The notes under the pieces: generated by a model
What the model was told of the DNA's origin: nothing
The model's database searches: none
The model's input: only the letters and a program-made list of their open reading frames with translations
In this document: one piece after another, positions 1 to 4,837 of the stretch
Position numbering within the stretch: the stretch's first letter is position 1
Layout of the letters: each line of letters starts with the position of its first letter
Source of the DNA: Fidelibacterota bacterium
Lineage (GTDB): Bacteria; Fidelibacterota; Fidelibacteria; Fidelibacterales; Fidelibacteraceae
Direction of reading: 5' to 3'
Length of the DNA: 6,661 bases
NCBI GenBank assembly: GCA_030629925.1
Contig: DAOVOB010000063.1
Coordinates: forward strand, 1 to 6,661
Position numbers and translations under genes: made by a program

Positions 1-1
1 A

Positions 2-799
2 AAAGCCAAGTTATTTACTCTGGCTAAAAAGAATGCGGACATGTTACTTAAAGAAGTTCTGCTTCAAAAAATGAAGCTCTCAACCCAACCAAGCAAGATG
101 GTTGAAGCACTTCAGCAGGCCCTGAATCTTTCCGTACCACCATTGAGGATAGAGGGATTTGACATTTCACATTTCCAGGGAAAAGAAACAGTAGCCTCCA
201 TGGTGTATTTTGAAAACGGGACTGCAAAACGATCCGAGTACAGGAAATTTATTGTCCGTACAGTTAATAAGCCAGATGACTTCCAAAGCATGCGAGAGGT
301 CGTTGAACGACGCTATTCGCGTCTTTTAAACGAAAACTCGGTCTTACCCGATCTAATTTTGATCGATGGCGGCAAGGGACAACTCAGTGTCGCAAAGACC
401 GTGTTAAATGAATTAGGCTTGAACAATATTCCGGTTATCGGGTTAGCAAAGCGCCTGGAAGAAGTTTTTATTCCCGGCTATTCTCAAGCACAGAATATTC
501 CCAAGACCTCACCCGCCGTGATCCTGCTCAGGCGTATCCGCGACGAAGCACATCGCTTTGCCATTACCTTTCATCGTGATAAACGCGGAAAAGCCATGGT
601 GAAAAGTATTCTTGATAGCATCTCCGGTATCGGGGAAATAAGGCGAAAGAAATTATTAAGCACCTTTGGGTCTATACAGGAAATTGAAAAACATAAGGCA
701 GAAGATATTTCAAAAAAAGCCGGCATTCCTTTAAAATTGGCTGGAACCATATTACTAACTCTGGCACAGGATAAAGATGAAGAAAACGGAAAATTATAA
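2..799 (+). CDS. uvrC: UvrABC system protein C, C-terminal part (5' end outside window)
   Basis: UvrC makes the dual incisions on either side of a DNA lesion in nucleotide excision repair, acting with UvrB in the cytoplasm. The reading frame is open from base 2, so the gene starts upstream; about 265 C-terminal residues are present. The RNase H-like endonuclease domain is clear. FDISH carries the first catalytic Asp (codon 161-163), the KPDDF segment the second (278-280), LILIDGGKGQ the third (365-367), and RDEAH the conserved His (551-553). These match by motif the E. coli set D399, D438, D466 and H538. The tail has the expected double helix-hairpin-helix region (SGIGEIRRKKLL, then a second hairpin with AGIPLKLA). 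The N-terminal GIY-YIG nuclease and the UvrB-binding UVR motif are not in the window. All visible catalytic residues are intact, so the protein should be functional. Its end overlaps the next gene by 23 bp. Confidence 0.97.
   Translation, partial: KAKLFTLAKKNADMLLKEVLLQKMKLSTQPSKMVEALQQALNLSVPPLRIEGFDISHFQGKETVASMVYFENGTAKRSEYRKFIVRTVNKPDDFQSMREVVERRYSRLLNENSVLPDLILIDGGKGQLSVAKTVLNELGLNNIPVIGLAKRLEEVFIPGYSQAQNIPKTSPAVILLRRIRDEAHRFAITFHRDKRGKAMVKSILDSISGIGEIRRKKLLSTFGSIQEIEKHKAEDISKKAGIPLKLAGTILLTLAQDKDEENGKL
768..771 (+). promoter_or_regulatory. Shine-Dalgarno for the YgjP-like gene, inside uvrC
   Basis: AGGA lies 5 nt before the ATG at 777, within the uvrC coding sequence. It supports the overlapping start and suggests translational coupling to uvrC. 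Confidence 0.6.
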
Positions 800-1475
800 T
801 CTCCAATATGCCGAAGAAAATATCCCCATCGAATTACAGTATGGGTTTCGCAAGCGTTTGACATTAACAGTCTATCCGGATCGCAGAGTGCTTGCTCGGA
901 TTCCTTATGGATTGTCCAAACGAAAAGTTGAATCGTACTTCCAAAAGAAAGCTAAGTGGATACTCAAACATCTTGAATACTTTGAAAAGCATCCTCCCGA
1001 ACTGGAGAAAAAATATTTTAACGGTGAGAAGCACCACTATCTTGGAAAAGAATTCAAACTCAAATTAACTTCAGGACCTACTTATCTTGAAATTAAAAAT
1101 GACCATTTACTGATTAGCGTCAAAGATCCAAACAACAAAGAGATGGTTGCAAAGGTTTTGAATCACTGGTACAGGAGAGAAGCGATCAAGATATTAACCC
1201 CCCGATATCATGAGATCCTGGAACGATTGCAATATCTTAACCTCCCAAAAACCACTCTGCGCTTTTATAAAATGAGACGTCGCTGGGGTTCTTGCTCACT
1301 TAAACATGTTATCACATTGAATACTGAGTTAGTTAAAAAAGATATCTACTTGATCGATTATGTGATCATTCATGAAATTTGCCATTTGAAGATCCATGCA
1401 CATAATAAAGCCTATTATTCCCTGCTTGAGTCCGTGATGCCGGATTGGAAAGAAAGAAAAAGGTCTTTGCGATAA
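777..1475 (+). CDS. YgjP-like zinc metallopeptidase (M48 / DUF45 family)
   Basis: A 232-residue protein of the YgjP/DUF45 (PF01863-type) family, predicted cytoplasmic zinc metallopeptidases whose substrates are mostly unknown. The family signature is complete: RRRWGSCS (residues about 167-174), then the zinc-binding HEICH helix (H199, E200 catalytic, H203), a following His in HAHNKAYY (H209), and the closing MPDWKERK segment. The N-terminal part (IPIELQYGFRKRLTLTVYPDRRVLARIPYG) is the usual beta-rich start of the family, followed by a basic helix with WILKHLEYFEKH. No signal peptide or membrane segment is seen. The ATG at 777 is chosen because AGGA lies 5 nt upstream and because the conserved N-terminus begins soon after. 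The gene overlaps uvrC by 23 bp in another frame, so the two are probably one operon. The length fits the family. The physiological substrate cannot be told from sequence. Confidence 0.92.
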   Translation: MKKTENYNLQYAEENIPIELQYGFRKRLTLTVYPDRRVLARIPYGLSKRKVESYFQKKAKWILKHLEYFEKHPPELEKKYFNGEKHHYLGKEFKLKLTSGPTYLEIKNDHLLISVKDPNNKEMVAKVLNHWYRREAIKILTPRYHEILERLQYLNLPKTTLRFYKMRRRWGSCSLKHVITLNTELVKKDIYLIDYVIIHEICHLKIHAHNKAYYSLLESVMPDWKERKRSLR

Positions 1476-1534
1476 CATCCGTATCAATTTTTATTATCAA
1501 AGATCGAATGAAAGACTTTGATCGAAAGGATGTT
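1474..1534 (+). repeat. Nested inverted repeat at the end of the YgjP-like gene
   Basis: An outer 7-bp stem, AACATCC (1474-1480) with GGATGTT (1528-1534), encloses an inner stem. The inner stem is ATCAAAGATC (1496-1505) with GACTTTGAT (1514-1522), nine pairs with one bulged A. The outer arm begins in the stop codon of the peptidase gene. No T-run follows, so it is not a standard intrinsic terminator. It may stabilise the mRNA 3' end or be chance in AT-rich DNA. Confidence 0.4.
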
Positions 1535-1605
1535 TACACAAAATAGTGTATGTACCCTCTTCAGAAGATGCCAATCAAAATGGACAGGCCGAAGAAGCGT
1601 ACTGC

Positions 1606-1619
1606 TTATTAATTAATAA
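1606..1619. repeat. Perfect 14-bp AT palindrome
   Basis: TTATTAATTAATAA is perfectly self-complementary. It sits in AT-rich intergenic DNA just before the hairpin array. Low complexity makes chance a reasonable explanation. Confidence 0.35.
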
Positions 1620-1644
1620 TTTATAGTTAATAACGGGATATATT

Positions 1645-1668
1645 GAACTACTACGTAGTTCGTTTTTT
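1645..1668 (+). terminator. Hairpin A: triloop hairpin plus T-run, possible intrinsic terminator
   Basis: GAACTAC (1645-1651), loop TAC, GTAGTTC (1655-1661), then G and six T (1663-1668). A stem directly followed by T6 has the form of a rho-independent terminator for the uvrC/peptidase unit. However, the stem has only three G-C pairs and lies about 170 nt past the stop. It is also the first of five hairpins of the same design, so its primary identity may be a repeat unit. Confidence 0.45.
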
Positions 1669-1693
1669 GAGAGAAAATATTTCTACTATATTC

Positions 1694-1708
1694 GACTACT
1701 ACGTAGTC
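1694..1708. repeat. Hairpin B
   Basis: GACTAC, loop TAC, GTAGTC. It shares the core ACTACTACGTAGT with hairpin A. The next pair outward is G-C here and A-T in hairpin A, a compensatory difference that keeps the pairing. Confidence 0.75.
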
Positions 1709-1717
1709 TCTTTAATA

Positions 1718-1736
1718 TTAACCCCAACGGGGTTAA
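1718..1736. repeat. Hairpin C
   Basis: TTAACCCC, loop AAC, GGGGTTAA: an 8-bp perfect stem with four G-C pairs next to the loop. Read in one plus-strand frame the unit encodes N-P-N-G-V, a signature seen in spurious proteins called from such arrays (from memory). Confidence 0.75.
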
Positions 1737-1746
1737 AGATATGTCT

Positions 1747-1765
1747 CCCCGGGCATAGCCCGGGG
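1747..1765. repeat. Hairpin D
   Basis: CCCCGGGC, loop ATA, GCCCGGGG: an 8-bp all-G/C stem, by far the most stable of the array and strikingly GC-rich in otherwise AT-rich intergenic DNA. Confidence 0.8.
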
Positions 1766-1785
1766 TCATTATTACCCAAAACCAA

Positions 1786-1802
1786 CAACCGCTGAGCGGT
1801 TG
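1786..1802. repeat. Hairpin E
   Basis: CAACCGC, loop TGA, GCGGTTG: a 7-bp stem closing the array. Its right arm can alternatively pair through GTTGA (1799-1803) with TCAAC (1810-1814). Confidence 0.75.
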
Positions 1803-1830
1803 AATATCATCAACTGTCAACTTTCGACCC

Positions 1831-1854
1831 TTAATCTTAACCTTGACCTTAACC
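1831..1854. repeat. Degenerate hexamer tract (TTAACC type)
   Basis: Four adjacent hexamers: TTAATC, TTAACC, TTGACC, TTAACC. The tract lies between the hairpin array and the methyltransferase gene. Slippage or repeat-family sequence is likely; no regulatory role is evident. Confidence 0.5.
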
Positions 1855-1898
1855 TCATTCTTATATTACATTCCATCGTTTAAAAAGAAAGATCATAC

Positions 1899-3314
1899 AT
1901 GATAGAAATAAAGAAAAACGCAGAAGTAGAATTAACTATTGAAAGCATCGCTTTCGGCGGCAAGGGCATTGCCCGTGTGAACGATTTTGTGATCTTTGTC
2001 CGCGATGCATTACCCGGCCAAAAAGTCAGGGCACTGATCATTAAAAAGAAAGCTGCTTTTGCCGAAGCTATAATTAGAGAGATCATTGAAGAATCACCTG
2101 ATCATGTCGATGCGCCCTGTCCATATTTTGGAGATTGTGGCGGTTGTAAATTTCAGAATCTTAATTATCAAAAGCAGTTGGATATCAAGACCGAACAAGT
2201 CAAAGATGTGTTCACTCACCAAGTTAAAATGCCTGAGATACCTATTCTTCCCGCACTGGCGGCACCGGAAATATTTGCATATCGCAACAAAATGGATTTT
2301 TCAACCGGGGTCTCTCGCTGGTTGTTAAAGGAGAACGATCCGGGTACGGCTGAGGATTATGCTATTGGACTTCATGCACCTGGCCGCTTTGACAAAATTC
2401 TGGATATTGATGCTTGTCTTTTACAAGACGATAAGCGTAACGAGATATTCCGGGAGATACGTTCTTGGGCACGAGAGAACGGTATTACCCTCAATAATCC
2501 TCGCGAATATACCGGCTTCCTTCGTTCTGTGATCATCCGAAAAGGCGAACATAGCGGTGAGGTCATGGTCAACCTGGTAACACGTCATGAAGACAAAGAT
2601 CTATGCAAACCCTTGGTTGAAAATATCACATCAAAGTTCCCCGAAGTGACATCCATTGTTAATAATATTACAAACTCCAAGGGCGATCATTCAATCGGTG
2701 AACGAGAAATTTTACTTCATGGTAATCCGGTCATTCACGATTCATTGGATGGTTTGGAATATGAGATCTCAGCTAACGCATTTTTTCAAACCAACACTAA
2801 AGGTGCCGAGCAACTTTACAATATCATTGTTGATTTTGCCGAGCTAAAAAAAGATATGGTCGTTTGGGATTTTTATTCCGGCGCCGGTTCCATTTCACTT
2901 TATATTGCCAATAAAGTCAAACAGGTCATCGGTTTTGAGGTCGTGAGTGATGCCGTCAAGAATGCCAAGAAAAATGCCAAGAAAAACAAGGTCCCACATT
3001 GTCAATTCTTCGAGGCCAATCTGGATACTTTTCTTCAAACAAATCAGGAATTGATCGCTTCATTGGACAAACCCGATCTTGCAATTGTGGATCCACCCCG
3101 AGCCGGGCTGAATCCTAAATTCGTCAAGCAATTGATCGCGCTGCAACCCCCGTCAATCGTCTATGTGAGCTGCAACCCATCCACTCAGGCACGGGATATC
3201 GCCCTCCTCGTTGAATCGGGATACAAAGTCGAAAAGATCCAACCTGTGGATATGTTTCCACATACAGCGCATATAGAAACCGTAGCGAAGCTACGGTTAG
3301 GTTTAAAGGCTTAG
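1899..3314 (+). CDS. rlmD: 23S rRNA (uracil-C5)-methyltransferase, RlmD/RumA type
   Basis: A SAM-dependent enzyme that methylates C5 of a uridine in 23S rRNA (U1939 in E. coli RlmD). It has 471 residues. The N-terminal TRAM domain (about 6-65, with IESIAFGGKGIAR) binds RNA. The iron-sulfur cysteines C74, C80, C83 and C173 have the RumA spacing (C-x5-C-x2-C plus a distant Cys). FFQTN (296-300), the SAM-binding DFYSGAGSISL (324-334) and DPPRAG (398-403) follow. The catalytic Cys is C425 in VSCNPSTQARD, and the general base is E460 in HTAHIE. Every key residue is present. The ATG at 1899 just precedes the TRAM domain, although the leader has only an A-rich stretch and no clear Shine-Dalgarno. 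The last codons form a perfect palindrome (3278-3298). The cluster pattern favours RlmD, but assignment within the RlmD/RlmC/TrmA superfamily is by motif only. Confidence 0.9.
   Translation: MIEIKKNAEVELTIESIAFGGKGIARVNDFVIFVRDALPGQKVRALIIKKKAAFAEAIIREIIEESPDHVDAPCPYFGDCGGCKFQNLNYQKQLDIKTEQVKDVFTHQVKMPEIPILPALAAPEIFAYRNKMDFSTGVSRWLLKENDPGTAEDYAIGLHAPGRFDKILDIDACLLQDDKRNEIFREIRSWARENGITLNNPREYTGFLRSVIIRKGEHSGEVMVNLVTRHEDKDLCKPLVENITSKFPEVTSIVNNITNSKGDHSIGEREILLHGNPVIHDSLDGLEYEISANAFFQTNTKGAEQLYNIIVDFAELKKDMVVWDFYSGAGSISLYIANKVKQVIGFEVVSDAVKNAKKNAKKNKVPHCQFFEANLDTFLQTNQELIASLDKPDLAIVDPPRAGLNPKFVKQLIALQPPSIVYVSCNPSTQARDIALLVESGYKVEKIQPVDMFPHTAHIETVAKLRLGLKA
3278..3298. repeat. Triloop palindrome inside the 3' end of rlmD
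   Basis: AACCGTAGC, loop GAA, GCTACGGTT: a perfect 9-bp stem with a 3-nt loop, the same design as the intergenic array. It begins at the third base of the codon for the catalytic Glu460 and encodes the T-V-A-K-L-R tail. No T-run follows, so it is not a typical terminator. Confidence 0.75.
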
Positions 3315-3336
3315 GGTATAAGGTTTAATTGTAGTA

Positions 3337-3359
3337 GGGACAAGACGTGGCCTTGTCTT
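3337..3359. repeat. Imperfect inverted repeat between convergent genes
   Basis: GGGACAAG (3337-3344) pairs with CTTGTCTT (3352-3359): six Watson-Crick and two G-T pairs around a 7-nt loop. It sits between the stops of the methyltransferase and aldehyde dehydrogenase genes. It could serve as a weak bidirectional terminator, but neither strand has a proper T-run right after it. It looks more like a decayed copy of a dispersed palindromic repeat. Confidence 0.5.
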
Positions 3360-3365
3360 CCAAAT

Positions 3366-4739
3366 TTATAATATCTTTTTCAACAGCCGTAATTTTTTCT
3401 TATACGGTGCAAATTTTGCAGGAATATCAAATAGAGTCGATGAAACTATCAAAGCACGTTCCCGACTGAAGGTATTGAAACTGTATTTTCCGTGATAAGC
3501 TCCCATACCGCTTTTCCCCACCCCGCCGAAAGGAAGATGACTGTTAACAAAATGCACCAATAATTCATTGATGCCTACGCCGCCCGAATTGATCTTTGAT
3601 ATGACTTTGTCAATGTTCATTCTGTTTGAAGTGAAATAATATAAAACCAGCGGTTTATCTTTCTTTGAGATATTATCTGTCAATTCATCAAGATCATCAA
3701 ATTCCAGGACAGGCAGAACCGGCCCAAAGACCTCTTCCTGCATAATGGGCAAGGTTTCATCCTTGCATTTAATCAGAGTTGGAGCTATGTATCTGTCGTC
3801 CTTATCCGTCTGTCCGCCAATCAGAATATCGGCATTCTTTAAATAAGAGCTGATACGCTCAAAGGCTTTATCATTGATCAGGCGTGCAAGATCCGGACTT
3901 TTTTGCGGATCTTCACCGAATTGCCTGGTTATTTCATCTTTTACCAATTGAAGCAGGCGGTCTTTAATATCGCAATGGACATATAGATGATCCGGGGCTA
4001 TACAGGTTTGGCCGTTATTAAAGAATTTGCCCTGAACCAGACGGCGAGCAGTTTTTTTCAGATTTGCATCTTTGTCGATAATACAAGGGTTCTTTCCACC
4101 CAATTCCAAGGTGTAAGGTGTAAAATTCTTTATGGCCGCCTCTGCAACGGTCTTGCCAAAAAACGGGCCGCCGGTGAAAAAGATATAATCATATTCTTGT
4201 TCAAGAAGGACTTTGTTCACGTCCCTTCCACCCTCAAAGATACTGATATATTCGGGCGGGTATATTGACGTGATCAATTCTTCCATGATCGCAGAAGTTG
4301 CTGAACTGTACGCGGCCGGTTTCAATACCACGCAGTTCCCTGCCGATATAGCACCGACCAGAGGTGTCATCAACAGGCCAAAGGGATAGTTCCACGGAGC
4401 CATGATCAGCACAAGTCCGTAGGGCTCTTTTCTCACAAAGCTTAAGACCGGATTTATATAATAAGGCGTGGGCTTAAGGCTTTTTCCCGACCATTTTTTT
4501 AAATGTCGAAGATGATAATTGATCTCTTTCAGGACGAGGGAAATCTCGCTTGCATAACTTTCAAAAGGTGATTTTCGAAAATCTTTGTACAAAGCATCCA
4601 TGATCTTTGTTTCATTTGCCATGATCGCTTTTTTCAATTTTATCAATGCATCACGACGAAAACGAAGGCTACGGGTAGCGCCACTGTCAAAAAGCTCTCG
4701 CTGTGACTGTAAAATCGTATGTGCCTTTTCTATATTCAT
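3366..4739 (-). CDS. Aldehyde dehydrogenase, class 3 type (NAD(P)+-dependent)
   Basis: Oxidises an aldehyde to its carboxylic acid with NAD(P)+. The 457-residue length and motif positions match the ALDH3 class (fatty/aromatic aldehyde dehydrogenases). Asn117 in PWNYP stabilises the oxyanion. Lys140 in LKPAA contacts the cofactor, FFTGG (187-191) is the cofactor-binding turn, Glu212 in LELGGK is the general base, and Cys246 in GQTCIAPDH is the nucleophile. EVFGP (336-340) and the class 3 ending FGGVGKSGMGAYHGK with SFNTFS follow. These numbers fall within three residues of rat ALDH3A1, which supports the ATG at 4739 (MNIEKAH) over the much longer open frame reaching 4970. AGGA with a 7-nt spacer precedes this ATG. 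No signal peptide or C-terminal membrane anchor is seen; the tail is basic. The substrate cannot be told: lipid-derived or aromatic aldehydes are plausible from the class. The gene stands alone, convergent with rlmD and divergent from the PurL-like gene. Confidence 0.95.
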   Translation of the reverse strand: MNIEKAHTILQSQRELFDSGATRSLRFRRDALIKLKKAIMANETKIMDALYKDFRKSPFESYASEISLVLKEINYHLRHLKKWSGKSLKPTPYYINPVLSFVRKEPYGLVLIMAPWNYPFGLLMTPLVGAISAGNCVVLKPAAYSSATSAIMEELITSIYPPEYISIFEGGRDVNKVLLEQEYDYIFFTGGPFFGKTVAEAAIKNFTPYTLELGGKNPCIIDKDANLKKTARRLVQGKFFNNGQTCIAPDHLYVHCDIKDRLLQLVKDEITRQFGEDPQKSPDLARLINDKAFERISSYLKNADILIGGQTDKDDRYIAPTLIKCKDETLPIMQEEVFGPVLPVLEFDDLDELTDNISKKDKPLVLYYFTSNRMNIDKVISKINSGGVGINELLVHFVNSHLPFGGVGKSGMGAYHGKYSFNTFSRERALIVSSTLFDIPAKFAPYKKKLRLLKKIL

Positions 4740-4746
4740 TTGTTTT

Positions 4747-4750
4747 TCCT
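4747..4750 (-). promoter_or_regulatory. Shine-Dalgarno of the aldehyde dehydrogenase
   Basis: Minus-strand AGGA lies 7 nt before the ATG at 4739. It decides between this start and the longer upstream extension. Confidence 0.7.
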
Positions 4751-4773
4751 GAATTTCAGTTATAATAAGATAA

Positions 4774-4802
4774 ATAATAATGCAAAAAGCCCGTATTGAC
4801 AA
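4774..4802 (-). promoter_or_regulatory. Sigma70-like promoter for the aldehyde dehydrogenase
   Basis: On the minus strand, TTGTCA (4802-4797) and TATTAT (4779-4774) are separated by exactly 17 bp; each differs from consensus at one base. Transcription would start near 4767, giving a leader of roughly 28 nt that carries the Shine-Dalgarno site. Confidence 0.6.
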
Positions 4803-4837
4803 GTTGGATTTCATTAAAGAAAATCTTATTATTGACC

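Larger units (their letters stand above)
1645..1802. repeat. Array of five hairpins, each with a 3-nt loop
   Basis: Five perfect inverted repeats in 158 bp, with stems of 7, 6, 8, 8 and 7 bp and loops always 3 nt (TAC, TAC, AAC, ATA, TGA). Stem sequences differ except for the first two, which share a 13-nt core. Spacers are 32, 9, 10 and 20 nt. By a simple uniform-base estimate, a 7-bp stem with a fixed 3-nt loop is expected about 0.01 times in this length, so the cluster is not random. No protein-coding frame explains it. It resembles hairpin arrays recalled from several FCB and planctomycete-type genomes, whose function is not known to me. Confidence 0.85.

Noticed and set aside
571..864. 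Minus-strand open frame across the uvrC/peptidase junction
   Set aside because: It lies antisense to two well-supported conserved genes and has no recognisable protein features.
1530..1616. Very short open frames (28 codons at 1530-1616; 20 codons at 1550-1612) in the gap after the peptidase gene
   Set aside because: They have no properly spaced Shine-Dalgarno site and no recognisable composition, and they overlap each other. There is not enough to call a gene.
1645..1802. CRISPR array
   Set aside because: The units are hairpins with differing stems and irregular spacers of 9-32 nt, not identical direct repeats with uniform spacers.
1645..1802. A coding frame through the hairpin array (NPNGV-like peptide)
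   Set aside because: The frame is interrupted by stops and its peptide is a by-product of the palindromes. No start or ribosome-binding site supports translation.
2961..2984. Two tandem 12-nt units in rlmD encoding N-A-K-K twice
   Set aside because: The segment aligns without insertion to the usual lysine/asparagine-rich helix after the SAM motif. It is a coincidence of similar codons.
4740..4766. Plus-strand promoter with TTGTTT and TATAAT for the PurL-like gene
   Set aside because: The -10 hexamer is perfect but the -35 is poor and the spacing only 15 bp. In AT-rich DNA this is weak, so it is mentioned only under the gene.
4796..4837. TTG start for the PurL-like protein at 4796
   Set aside because: It has no Shine-Dalgarno sequence and lies in the -35 box of the divergent promoter. 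The ATG at 4838 already includes the conserved N-terminal motif.
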